Source: Glandiceps talaboti (taxonomy: Eukaryota > Hemichordata > Enteropneusta > Spengelidae). Taken from it: 64,000 nt of DNA. The stretch lies in the NCBI RefSeq assembly GCF_964340395.1, contig NC_135554.1:1669501-1733500 (forward strand), in the 5' to 3' direction. Below, one piece after another: positions 15,001 through 30,000 of the stretch (the first letter of the stretch is position 1; each line of letters starts with the position of its first letter). The position numbers and the translations under genes were made by a program. Below the pieces are notes generated by a model. It did not search any database. It was not told the DNA's origin and was given only the letters and a program-made list of their open reading frames with translations.

Positions 15001-18000
15001 CAAAACATGAACACGGAACACGGAATCGTACCGTGTCAGTGTTACTAACTAAGTTAGCAGTTTCATTGTAGGCTGTAAGTTGTACCGGTAAAAAAACGAT
15101 CATCACATCATGTAGGAAGTACAAAAACATAGAACACGTTGTTTTCTTGCTGAATAAACTCACTGAAATAACAACACGGTCAAATCGCGTCTTCGATTTT
15201 GACAGCCACCATTGTTATGATTGAGCTTCACTTACTTCCGTTGAACGTGGCCAGTACAGTGTAGAGGCCAGCCTTACCCTTATTATACACAAATCATCGT
15301 ACAACTAATTTTATTGGCTATAATATTAGCTACATTTGAAAGGTCTCACTTGATTGGCTCATCCTTCGCTATTCCCGTTTTCAAGAGACACCCCGCCAGA
15401 ATAAAGTGCCACGTAGTACAGCAATGGCGCGAGATCGCCCGTTGGGCGACTTTCCCACCGGGTGTGCTTTTCGAAAACTACACAACACATGCTTTTATGA
15501 CACGGAATCATAGAAAATCTACCCCGTTTCCAAACTAATCGTAATTTTATCGCGAATAGACAACCGGAGTTGGTCAAAATAGCAAATTAAAAATCAAATG
15601 AATTTTACTATGACCGTGAATTCATCATATAGCCGGTGGTTTGAATTCTGAGCTCCCTACTAATATACCTATCACAGAAAGTTACTCGACTCGCGGGATA
15701 GCTAGCGTGTACGTGTATGTCGAACCCTTGCTATACGTTACAGCATAGACCCTCCTGGTTACAGTGGTAACACTCGTTCATGTTCGATTACCTTTCATAA
15801 AGAAAACACAACGAAATGGTTGAAGTGATCTTTTTTTAAATTTCTTTCCATCACAAAAACAAAATCTGTGTGATCAAAAGTGTTGTAAACTAAACCAGAA
15901 AGAATTATCGGACTGGCTAAACTTCCCGCTGAACTGGAGTAAGGTCCAAGCCTCGATAGTACGTGAGCAAATCGTCTCAAACTCATGAAACTAGCGATAC
16001 AACTTTCAAAATATAACTTGACATGTCTTCATTTGTTAGAGTTATACAATTCAAGACGGGTTTTCACTCGAAAGAAACAATTCTGTGAATAATGACATTC
16101 TGAACACAGCGATTTCTCGGACGATGTTATTGTTAACACTGTAACGTACGGCTGGCAACGACTTGCTTCCGGGTTAGTCCCTCGTACATCCGGGTACTTG
16201 AGATTGTCGCCGTACGGAACTACCACATCGGCAATTTTGACGCTGTAATTTTGCCACCAATATTGATCGTACAAAAACAAAACTCCATAAATGAACCACC
16301 CACAAAGTACTTTCCCTTTCAAAATGTGGTAATTTTAGAAAGAGTATTATCGTTTTTATTGACGACTGACTCTGTCAAAAATCGTCCCATACACTTCAGT
16401 TCACAGGCATTCAAACTTGATCATGAGGGAGGTGCATATACTGGAATGAACCATTCTGTAGGAGGGGTGGATGGAGAATTGGATTTGAAGTTTACAACCC
16501 TTTTTCGAACAAATATTTGTCATTTGGGCGCACAATGCGTAGAATTAAGACTATAGCACATATTACATTGCTTGTTTGACGTCAATAGTGTCTTTTGAAA
16601 AGTTGCACTTTACCTAAAGTCTCGCGGAGTGATTTCCAATATGGCGTCGGTCATTATACTCATTAACATATTCATTTTTTTTTCAAATTTCAAAAAAAAA
16701 ATCATAAAAAATAGAAGAGAAGACGTGCTGACTTGAAATTAACAAATCTAAGTAAGGTACCCTCTGTGCATCAACACACCACATATCAAAGCAATCTGAC
16801 TTAAAGTTTATGAGGAGTTGATGAAGATGTCATTTTTGGAAAAAAAATCATAAAAAATTGAAAATGGCACAGATCAACTTGGCATGAACAAATCTGAATA
16901 GCCTCCCCCCAGGGAACATGCACACCAAATATCGAAGAATTCCGACTGTCACTTTCGGAGTAGATAGTGAAGATATAAAAGTTTGACGGACACCTATGAT
17001 TCACTCTACTCTCTATACCTCAATACCCACCTATACCTAAAGCTACGCTTTCAGCTTTCGCTGACAGCGGAGCTAATAAAATACCATGATATCAATGAAA
17101 GGATTGGTAAATAAAATACCATGATATCAATGAAAGATTGGTAAATAAAATACCATGATATCAATGAAAGGATTGGTAAATAAAATACCACGATATCAAT
17201 GAAAGATTGGTAAATAAAATACCACGATATCAATGAAAGGATTGGTAAATAAAATACCATGATATCAATGAAAGGATTGGTAAATAAAATACCATGATAT
17301 CAATGAAAGGATTGGTATATAAAATACCATGATATCAATGAAAGGATTGGTAAATAAAATACCATAATATCAATGAAAGGATTGGTAAATAAAATACCAC
17401 GATATCAATGAAAGGATTGGTAAATAAAATACCATAATATCAATGAAAGGATTGGTAAATAAAATACCACGATATCAATGAAAGGATTGGTATATAAAAT
17501 ACCATAATATCAATGAAAGGATTGGTAAATAAAATACCATAATATCAATGAAAGGATTGGTAAATAAAATACCACGATATCAATGAAAGGATTGGTAAAT
17601 AAAATACCACGATATCAATGAAAGGATTGGTAAATAAAATACCACGATATCAATGAAAGGATTGGTAAATAAAATACCATGATATCAATGAAAGGATTGG
17701 TAAATAAAATACCATAATATCAATGAAAGGATTGGTAAATAAAATACCATAATATGAATGAAAGGATTGGTATATAAAATACCATGATATCAATGAAAGG
17801 ATTGGTAAATAAAATACCATAATATCAATGAAAGGATTGGTAAATAAAATACCATAATATCAATGAAAGGATTGGTAAATAAAATACCACGATATCAATG
17901 AAAGGATTGGTAAATAAAATACCATAATATCAATGAAAGGATTGGTAAATAAAATACCATGATATCAATGAAAGGATTGGTAAATAAAATACCATAATAT

Positions 18001-21000
18001 CAATGAAAGGATTGGTAAATAAAATACCATAATATCAATGAAAGGATTGGTAAATAAAATACCACGATATCAATGAAAGGATTGGTAAATAAAATACCAT
18101 AATATCAATGAAAGGATTGGTAAATAAAATACCATAATATCAATGAAAGGATTGGTAAATAAAATACCATAATATCAATGAAAGGATTGGTAAATAAAAT
18201 ACCATAATATCAATGAAAGGATTGGTAAATAAAATACCATGATATCAATGAAAGGATTGGTAAATAAAATACCATAATATCAATGAAAGGATTGGTATAT
18301 AAAATACCATAATATCAATGAAAGGATTGGTAAATAAAATACCATAATATCAATGAAAGGATTGGTAAATAAAATACCATAATATGAATGAAAGGATTGG
18401 TAAATAAATACCAGGATATCAATGAAAGGATTGGTAAATAAAATACCATAATATGAATGAAAGGATTGGTAAATAAAATACCATAATATGAATGAAAGGA
18501 TTGGTAAATAAAATACCATAATATGAATGAAAGGATTGGTAAATAAAATACCATGATATCAATGAAAGGATTGGTAAATAAAATACCATAATATCAATGA
18601 AAGGATTGGTAAATAAAATACCATAATATCAATGAAAGGATTGGTAAATAAAATACCATGATATCAATGAAAGGATTGGTAAATAAAATACCATAATATC
18701 AATGAAAGGATTGGTAAATAAAATACCATGATATCAATGAAAGGATTGGTAAATAAAATACCATAATATCAATGAAAGGATTGGTAAATAAAATACCACG
18801 ATATCAATGAAAGGATGGGTAAATAAAATACCACGATATCAATGAAAGGATTGGTAAATAAAATACCATGATATCAATGAAAGGATTGGTAAATACAATA
18901 CCATGATATCAATGAAAGGATTGGTAAATAAAATACCATGATATCAATGAAAGGATTGGTAAATAAAATACCATAATATCAATGAAAGGATTGGTAAATA
19001 AAATACCATAATATCAATGAAAGGATTGGTAAATAAAATACCACGATATCAATGAAAGGATTGGTAAATAAAATACCATAATATCAATGAAAGGATTGGT
19101 AAATAAAATACCATGATATCAATGAAAGGATTGGTAAATAAAATACCATAATATCAATGAAAGGATTGGTAAATAAAATACCATAATATCAATGAAAGGA
19201 TTGGTAAATAAAATACCACGATATCAATGAAAGGATTGGTAAATAAAATACCATAATATCAATGAAAGGATTGGTAAATAAAATACCATAATATCAATGA
19301 AAGGATTGGTAAATAAAATACCATAATATCAATGAAAGGATTGGTAAATAAAATACCATAATATCAATGAAAGGATTGGTAAATAAAATACCATGATATC
19401 AATGAAAGGATTGGTAAATAAAATACCATAATATCAATGAAAGGATTGGTATATAAAATACCATAATATCAATGAAAGGATTGGTAAATAAAATACCATA
19501 ATATCAATGAAAGGATTGGTAAATAAAATACCATAATATGAATGAAAGGATTGGTAAATAAATACCAGGATATCATTGAAAGGATTGGTAAATAAAATAC
19601 CATAATATGAATGAAAGGATTGGTAAATAAAATACCATAATATGAATGAAAGGATTGGTAAATAAAATACCATAATATGAATGAAAGGATTGGTAAATAA
19701 AATACCATGATATCAATGAAAGGATTGGTAAATAAAATACCATAATATCAATGAAAGGATTGGTAAATAAAATACCATAATATCAATGAAAGGATTGGTA
19801 AATAAAATACCATGATATCAATGAAAGGATTGGTAAATAAAATACCATAATATCAATGAAAGGATTGGTAAATAAAATACCATGATATCAATGAAAGGAT
19901 TGGTAAATAAAATACCATAATATCAATGAAAGGATTGGTAAATAAAATACCACGATATCAATGAAAGGATGGGTAAATAAAATACCACGATATCAATGAA
20001 AGGATTGGTAAATAAAATACCATGATATCAATGAAAGGATTGGTAAATACAATACCATGATATCAATGAAAGGATTGGTAAATAAAATACCATGATATCA
20101 ATGAAAGGATTGGTAAATAAAATACCATGATATCAATGAAAGGATTGGTAAATAAAATACCACGATATCAATGAAAGGATTGGTAAATAAAATACCACGA
20201 TATCAATGAAAGGATTGGTAAATAAAATACCATGATATCAATGAAAGGATTGGTAAATAAAATACCATAATATCAATGAAAGGATTGGTAAATAAAATAC
20301 CACGATATCAATGAAAGGATTGGTAAATAAAATACCACGATATCAATGAAAGGATTGGTAAATAAAATACCATAATATCAATGAAAGGATTGGTAAATAA
20401 AATACCACAATATCAATGAAAGGATTGGTAAATAAAATACCACGATATCAATGAAAGGATTGGTAAATAAAATACCATGATATCAATGAAAGGATTGGTA
20501 AATAAAATACCATGATATCAATGAAAGGATTGGTAAATAAAATACCAGGATATCAATGAAAGGATTGGTAAATAAAATACCACGATATCAATGAAAGGAT
20601 TGGTAAATAAAATACCATAATATCAATGAAAGGATTGGTAAATAAAATACCACGATATCAATGAAAGGATTGGTAAATAAAATACCACGATATCAATGAA
20701 AGGATTGGTAAATAAAATACCATGATATCAATGAAAGGATTGGGAAATAAAATACCAGGATATCAATGAAAGGATTGGTAAATAAAATACCACGATATCA
20801 ATGAAAGGATTGGTAAATAAAATACCATAATATCAATGAAAGGATTGGTAAATAAAATACCACGATATCAATGAAAGGATTGGGAAATAAAATACCATGA
20901 TATCAATGAAAGGATTGGTAAATAAAATACCATGATATCAATGAAAGGATTGGTAAATAAAATACCATGATATCAATGAAAGGATTGGTAAATAAAATAC

Positions 21001-24000
21001 CATAATATCAATGAAAGGATTGGTAAATAAAATACCATGATATCAATGAAAGGATTGGTAAATAAAATACCACGATATCAATGAAAGGATTGGTAAATAA
21101 AATACCATAATATCAATGAAAGGATTGGTAAATAAAATACCACATATCAATGAAAGGATTGGTAAATAAAATACCATAATATCAATGAAAGGATTGGTAA
21201 ATAAAATACCATGATATCAATGAAAGGATTGGTAAATAAAATACCATAATATCAATGAAAGGATTGGTAAATAAAATACCATAATATCAATGAAAGGATT
21301 GGTAAATAAAATACCACGATATCAATGAAAGGATTGGTAAATAAAATACCATAATATCAATGAAAGGATTGGTATATAAAATACCATGATATCAATGAAA
21401 GGATTGGTAAATAAAATACCATGATATAATGAAAGGATTGGTAAATAAAATACCATGATATCAATGAAAGGATTGTACATGTACATATATAGTGGTATGT
21501 AGAATGGTAGAATGGTAGAATTGCAAACTTAATAGGAAACATTTCAACTTATTTGCATGGTCTCAACCAAGTGACAATTGCATAACAGATATTATATTAT
21601 ACCAGTATATTGATGGCACAAATCGAGAATTCTGATTGGTCCAGACATTGAACTAGCAAGTCTAAAATGAGCGATAATGCACGGTTGGCACACATCCAAA
21701 TTTTGATATCCACTGTTCATCTACAAATGTTGTAGTCCGCGTGATACTGATAGTGAACTCTGTGAATTATCAGAGGAGGATTTTCTCAATGAGAATATTT
21801 TATGAGAATTATGTAGGAAATTTAGAAAGCATCCAAGTCATCGCGTATTTGTACAAATTATCGCCTACTAAGGTCAACACATGGCCGGGAGGCATGCACG
21901 TGATTGGTTCTAGCCTCAGCTAGAGTGGAAACAAGTGAGCTGTCCTGTCTGTCATAAAAATGAAGCAAGTGTAAGAGCTTACACTGGCCGACTTATCATT
22001 AATCTAAATAGAAATTTGTCTGGGATCCTGTCTAGAGTATGTCATCAATCTGAGAGGGAAAACCTCAAACCCGAAAATCTACTGACGTAACTTCCAGTAA
22101 TATAAATACATTGTAAATGTTTATCGTCTAACTTCTCCGACTCACGAAATCGGCCAGGAATGACCGAAGCAAGCTGTATTCAATAAATCACTTCAAGTTT
22201 ATACCTTGAGTCAAACAGGTTGTTTATTTGTCACTGTACACTTTTAATGAGCCTATCAATGTACAGATTATCCCTAGAAATGACTAGCAGATAAAAGAAA
22301 TCCAGTCGCTGCATGGCGTTCATGTCATGGTTGAGGCCCAGATCAGCTGTCCTGAAAGCAGCATTATTGTTATGCAAATTAGTCACAGGTGGTGCATATG
22401 AAACTAGAAAACGTTAGTTCTTAACTTGTTTCGAAATTTTCAATATACTGGTATAATATAATAGCGATAAACCACTCCCTGGGGAAGGTATACCACTCGG
22501 TTTTGACCAGTGAACTCAATATATGCACTCTCTATTGCTCATGCATATATTTTGTTCACTGGTCAAAACCGAGTGGCATACCATCCCCAGGGGGTGGTAT
22601 ACGAAACATTTCAAATTCATGGTGTAATTACATAGACACTGAAAACTAACAGTCATGGTGTAATTACATAGACACTGAAAACTAACAGTCATGGTGTAAT
22701 TACATAGACACTGAAAACTAACAGTCATGGTGTAATTACATAGACACTGAAAACTAACAGTCATGGTGTAATTACATAGACACTGAAAACTAACAGTCAC
22801 GGTGTAATTACATAGACACTGAAAACTAACAGTCATGGTGTAATTACATAGACACTGAAAACTAACAGTCACGGTGTAATTACATAGACACTGAAAACTA
22901 ACAGTCATGGTGTAATTACATAGACACTGAAAACTAACAGTCATGGTGTAATTACATAGACACTGAAAACTAACAGTCATGGTGTAATTACATAGACACT
23001 GAAAACTAACAGTCATGGTGTAATTACATAGACACTGAAAACTAACAGTCATGGTGTAATTACATAGACACTGAAAACTAACAGTCATGGTGTAATTACA
23101 TAGACACTGAAAACTAACAGTCGTGGTGTAATTACAATAAACCTTCACAGTTCAGCATTATCAATTTACAATGTAAAATAAATTTGTCACATCCAAACAT
23201 CACAAAATATCTACAATATGCAAGAAATCTCTTGATTTTCATATTTGACTCTTAAAGTCTTACAAGCAAGTTTACACTTGATTATATGGGTAGACACTTC
23301 AATGTAGTCTAGTGAAATTGAGATTGAATGTACTTGTGTTGTACCTGTGGTTCAAATCTAACTGTTGGTGCTGTAAGGAAACCAGCTCTACCATCAGCTA
23401 AAGTAACTGCAAAGCCACCTAGCAATGCACTATACTCTATGTGATTAAAATATACACCCGCTTGGTCCAACTGAGTCTCTGAAAAGGAAAATGAGAACAA
23501 CTGATTTGTAGATTTTATACACTTGCAATTTATCATATTGAGTCTCTGAAATACAGATATTTAGATTCCATACACTCTACTCTTTGTTTAAAAATATAAA
23601 CACCTGGTTAGTTTACTTGTACACCTGGTTAGCTTACATGTACACCTGGTTGATTTACTTATACACCTGAGCCACAACAACAATTAGCCAAGAAACATGT
23701 TACTTACGTCTTGATTGCTGTAAATCTATAGAAAATCTAATGGTATTAATAGCAATAGTCATTTTATAATTAACAACACCATCCCATCTTATCCTTTGAA
23801 GTATACCATGTCCTGATGATAGCATCAACTCTTCTTTGAGACAGACAATACTGTAAACATACAAATAATGAGGCAATATATCACAAACAAACATTCAGTC
23901 GAAGTCACAGTTAGCAACTGGTGCATTATATGGCAAAGTTGTTGTACAAATTTGAATGGTTTATTTCGATACAAAACAGAATAATTTATTGACCAATTTG

Positions 24001-27000
24001 CTATTTGACCTTGAATATGGAGGTCAAAGGCAAAGGTCACGATAAGAGAAAGCTGACTTTTAGGGTATAAACATTCAAATGGCGTCTTTGTTTATTACAT
24101 TTCTTGAATTAACATAGAAAGACAGTTTTTGGTAATTTCAATTTGATAATCTTTGTCAACATCAAAGGTTAATGTCTCATTTGAAAGCTCATCATTGATA
24201 ATTTGAGGGTATGGTATGATCCTACAATATTCCTATAATTCCCACTTCTGGTATTGGATAATCTTACAATATCCCTATAATTCCCACTACTAGTATTGGA
24301 TAATCCTACAATATTCCTATAATTCCCACTACCAGTACTGGATAATCCTACAATATCCCTAATATTCCCACTACTAGTATTGGATAATCCTACAATATCC
24401 CTAATATTCCCACTACTAGTATTGGATAATCTTACAATATCCCTATTATTCCCACTACTAGTATTGGATAATCTTACAATATTCCTATAATTCCCACTAC
24501 TAGTATTGGATAATCCTACAATATCCTTATAACTCCCACTACTAGTATTGAATAATCCTACAATATCCCTATTATTCCCATTCTAGTACTGGATAACCTT
24601 ACAATATTTTATTCCCTCTACTAGTATTGGATAATCTTACAATATTTTATTCCTCTACTAGTATTGGATTATCTTACAATATTTTATTCCCTCTACTAGT
24701 ATTGGATAATCTTACAATATTTTATTCCTCTACTAGTATTGGATTATCTTACAATATTTTATTCCCTCTACTAGTACTGGATAACCTTACAATATTTTAT
24801 TCCTCTACTAGTATTGGATAACCTTACAATATTTTATTCCTCTACTAGTACTGGATAACCTTACAATATTTTATTCCTCTACTAGTACTGGATAACCTTA
24901 CAATATTTTATTCCTCTACTAGTATTGGATAACCTTACAATATTTTATTCCTCTACTAGTATTGGATAACCTTACAATATTTTATTCCTCTACTAGTATT
25001 GGATAACCTTACAATATTTTATTCCCTCTACTAGTACTGGATAACCTTACAATATTTTATTCCTCTACTAGTTTTGGATAACCTTACAATATTTTATTCC
25101 TCTACTAGTACTGGATAACCTTACAATATTTTATTCCTCTACTAGTATTGGATAACCTTACAATATTTTATTCCTCTACTAGTATTGGATAACCTTACAA
25201 TATTTTATTCCTCTACTAGTATTGGATAACCTTACAATATTTTATTCCTCTACTTGTACTGGATAACCTTACAATATTTTATTCCTCTACTAGTATTGGA
25301 TAACCTTACAATATTTTATTCCCTCTACTAGTATTGGATAACCTTACAATATTTTATTCCCTCTACTAGTATTGGATAACCTTACAATATTTTATTCCTC
25401 TACTTCTATTTGATTATCTTACAATATTTTATTCCTCTACTAGTATTGGATAACCTTACAATATTTTATTCCTCCACTAGTATTGGATAACCTTACAATA
25501 TTTTATTCCTCTACTAGTATTGGATTATCTTACAATATTTTATTCCTCTACTAGTATTGGATTATCTTACAATATTTTATTCCCCTACTAGTATTGGATA
25601 ACCTTACAATATTTTATTCCTCTACTAGTATTGGATAACCTTACAATATTTTATTCCTCTACTAGTACTGGATAACCTTACAATATTTTATTCCTCTACT
25701 AGTATTGGATAACCTTACAATATTTTATTCCTCCACTAGTATTGGATAACCTTACAATATTTTATTCCTCTACTAGTATTGGATAACCTTACAATATTTT
25801 ATTCCTCTACTAGTATTGGATTATCTTACAATATTTTATTCCCTCTACTAGTACTGGATAACCTTACAATATTTTATTCCTCTACTAGTACTGGATAACC
25901 TTACAATATTTTATTCCTCTACTAGTATTGGATAACCTTACAATATTTTATTCCTCTACTAGTACTGGATAACCTTACAATATTTTATTCCTCTACTAGT
26001 ACTGGATAACCTTACAATATTTTATTCCTCTACTAGTATTGGATAACCTTACAATATTTTATTCCTCTACTAGTATTGGATAACCTTACAATATTTTATT
26101 CCTCTACTAGTATTGGATAACCTTACAATATTTTATTCCTCTACTAGTACTGGATAACCTTACAATATTTTATTCCTCTACTAGTACTGGATAACCTTAC
26201 AATATTTTATTCCCTCTACTAGTATTGGATTATCTTACAATATTTTATTCCTCTACTAGTATTGGATAACCTTACAATATTTTATTCCTCTACTAGTATT
26301 GGATAACCTTACAATATTTTATTCCTCCACTAGTATTGGATAACCTTACAATATTTTATTCCTCTACTAGTACTGGATAACCTTACAATATTTTATTCCT
26401 CTACTAGTATTGGATTATCTTACAATATTTTATTCCTCTACTAGTATTGGATAACCTTACAATATTTTATTCCCTCTACTAGTATTGGATAACCTTACAA
26501 TATTTTATTCCTCTACTAGTATTGGATAACCTTACAATATTTTATTCCCTCTACTAGTACTGGATAACCTTACAATATTTTATTCCTCTACTAGTATTGG
26601 ATAACCTTACAATATTTTATTCCTCTACTAGTATTGGATAACCTTACAATATTTTATTCCTGTACTAGTTTTGGATAACCTTACAATATTTTATTCCTCT
26701 ACTAGTATTGGATAACCTTACAATATTTTATCCCTCTACTAGTATTGGATAACCTTACAATATTTTATTCCTCTACTAGTATTGGGTAACCTTACAATAT
26801 TTTATTCCTCTACTAGTATTGGATAACCTTACAATATTTTATTCCTCTACTAGTATTGGATAACCTTACAATATTTTATTCCCCTACTAGTATTGGGTAA
26901 CTTTACAATATTTTATTCCCTCTACTAGTATTGGATAACCTTACAATATTTTATTCCTCTACTAGTATTGGATAACCTTACAATATTTTATTCCCCTACT

Positions 27001-30000
27001 AGTACTGGATAACCTTACAATATTTTATCCCTCTACTAGTATTGGATTATCTTACAATATTTTATTCCTCTACTAGTATTGGATAACCTTACAATATTTT
27101 ATTCCTCCACTAGTACTGGATAACCTTACAATATTTTATTCCTCTACTAGTATTGGATTATCTTACAATATTTTATTCCTCTACTAGTATTGGATAACCT
27201 TACAATATTTTATTCCTCCACTAGTACTGGATAACCTTACAATATTTTATTCCTCTACTAGTATTGGATAACCTTACAATATTTTATTCCTCTACTAGTA
27301 TTGGATAACCTTACAATATTTTATTCCTCTACTAGTATTGGATAACCTTACAATATTTTATTCCTCCACTAGTATTGGATAACCTTACAATATTTTATTC
27401 CTCTACTAGTATTGGATAACCTTACAATATTTTATTCCTCTACTAGTATTGGATAACCTTACAATATTTTATTCCTCTACTAGTATTGGATAACCTTACA
27501 ATATTTTATTCCTCCACTAGTATTGGATAACCTTACAATATTTTATTCCTCTACTAGTATTGGATAACCTTACAATATTTTATTCCCTCTACTAGTATTG
27601 GATTATCTTACAATATTTTATTCCTCTACTAGTATTGGATAACCTTACAATATTTTATTCCTCTACTAGTATTGGATAACCTTACAATATTTTATTCCCT
27701 CTACTAGTATTGGATAACCTTACAATATTTTATTCCTCTACTAGTATTGGATAACCTTACAATATTTTATTCCTCTACTAGTATTGGATAACCTTACAAT
27801 ATTTTATTCCCTCTACTAGTATTGGATTATCTTACAATATTTTATTCCTCTACTAGTATTGGATTATCTTACAATATTTTATTCCCTCTACTAGTATTGG
27901 ATAACCTTACAATATTTTATTCCCTCTACTAGTATTGGATAACCTTACAATATTTTATTCCTCTACTAGTATTGGATAACCTTACAATATTTTATTCCTC
28001 TACTAGTATTGGATTATCTTACAATATTTTATTCCTCTACTAGTATTGGATAACCTTACAATATTTTATTCCTCTACTAGTATTGGATTATCTTACAATA
28101 TTTTATTCCCTCTACTAGTATTGGATAACCTTACAATATTTTATTCCCTCTACTAGTATTGGATAACCTTACAATATTTTATTCCTCTACTAGTATTGGA
28201 TAACCTTACAATATTTTATTCCTCTACTAGTATTGGATTATCTTACAATATTTTATTCCTCTACTAGTATTGGATAACCTTACAATATTTTATTCCTCTA
28301 CTAGTATTGGATTATCTTACAATATTTTATTCCTCTACTAGTATTGGATAACCTTACAATATTTTATCCCTCTACTAGTATTGGATAACCTTACAATATT
28401 TTATTCCCTCTACTAGTATTGGATAACCTTACAATATTTTATTCCTCTACTAGTATTGGGTAACCTTACAATATTTTATTCCTCTACTAGTATTGGATAA
28501 CCTTACAATATTTTATTCCTCTACTAGTATTGGATTATCTTACAATATTTTATTCCCTCTACTAGTATTGGATAACCTTACAATATTTTATTCCCTCTAC
28601 TAGTATTGGATAACCTTACAATATTTTATTCCTCTACTAGTATTGGATAACCTTACAATATTTTATTCCTCTACTAGTATTGGATAACCTTACAATATTT
28701 TATTCCCTCTACTACTATTGGATAACCTTACAATATTTTATTCCTCTACTAGTACTGGATAACCTTACAATATTTTATTCCTCTACTAGTACTGGATAAC
28801 CTTACAATATTTTATTCCTCTACTAGTATTGGATAACCTTACAATATTTTATTCCTCTACTAGTATTGGATAACCTTACAATATTTTATTCCTCTACTAG
28901 TATTGGATAACCTTACAATATTTTATTCCTCTACTTGTACTGGATAACCTTACAATATTTTATTCCTCTACTAGTATTGGATAACCTTACAATATTTTAT
29001 TCCTCTACTAGTATTGGATAACCTTACAATATTTTATTCCTCTACTTCTATTGGATTATCTTACAATATTTTATTCCCTCTACTAGTACTGGATTATCTT
29101 ACAATATTTTATTACTCTACTAGTATTGGATAACCTTACAATATTTTATTCCTCTACTAGTATTGGATAACCTTACAATATTTTATTCTTCTACTAGTAT
29201 TGGATAACCTTACAATATTTTATTCCTCTACTAGTATTGGATTATCTTACAATATTTTATTCCTCTACTAGTATTGGATAACTTTACAATATTTTATTCC
29301 CTCTACTAGTATTGGATAACCTTACAATATTTTATTCCTCTACTAGTATTGGATAACCTTACAATATTTTATTCCTCTACTAGTATTGGATAACCTTACA
29401 ATATTTTATTTCCTCTACTAGTATTGGATTATCTTACAATATTTTATTCCTCTACTAGTACTGGATTATCTTACAATATTTTATTCCCTCTACTAGTACT
29501 GGATTATCTTACAATATTTTATTCCCTCTACTAGTACTGGATTATCTTACAATATTTTATTCCTCTACTTGTATTGGATTATCTTACAATATTTTATTCC
29601 TCTACTAGTATTGGATTATCTTACAATATTTTATTCCTCTACTAGTATTGGATAACCTTACAATATTTTATTCCCTCTACTAGTATTGGATTATCTTACA
29701 ATATTTTATTCCTCTACTTCTATTGGATTATCTTACAATATTTTATTCCTCTACTAGTATTGGATTATCTTACAATATTTTATTCCCTCTACTAGTATTG
29801 GATTATCTTACAATATTTTATTCCTCTACTTGTATTGGATTATCTTACAATATTTTATTCCTCTACTAGTATTGGATTATCTTACAATATTTTATTCCTC
29901 TACTTGTATTGGATTATCTTACAATATTTTATTCCTCTACTAGTATTGGATAACCTTACAATATTTTATTCCCTCTACTAGTATTGGATAACCTTACAAT

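Larger units (their letters stand above)
13678..17074. mobile_element. 3.4-kb insertion splitting the 35-bp satellite
   Basis: Satellite sequence stops at GGTAAA and resumes at AATAAAATACC, so this block was inserted into a pre-existing array, or the array flanks were shared by duplication. Near its ends AGCTCCGCTGT (13700-13710) and ACAGCGGAGCT (17064-17074) are inverted, an 11-bp pair. A longer inverted pair of about 41 bp lies at 14181-14221 and 16191-16232. No transposase was recognised, and no RNA gene was seen. Confidence 0.6.

Noticed and set aside
22516-23148. 210-residue minus-strand frame
   Set aside because: Translation of the 36-bp array; peptide period of 12 residues equals the DNA unit.
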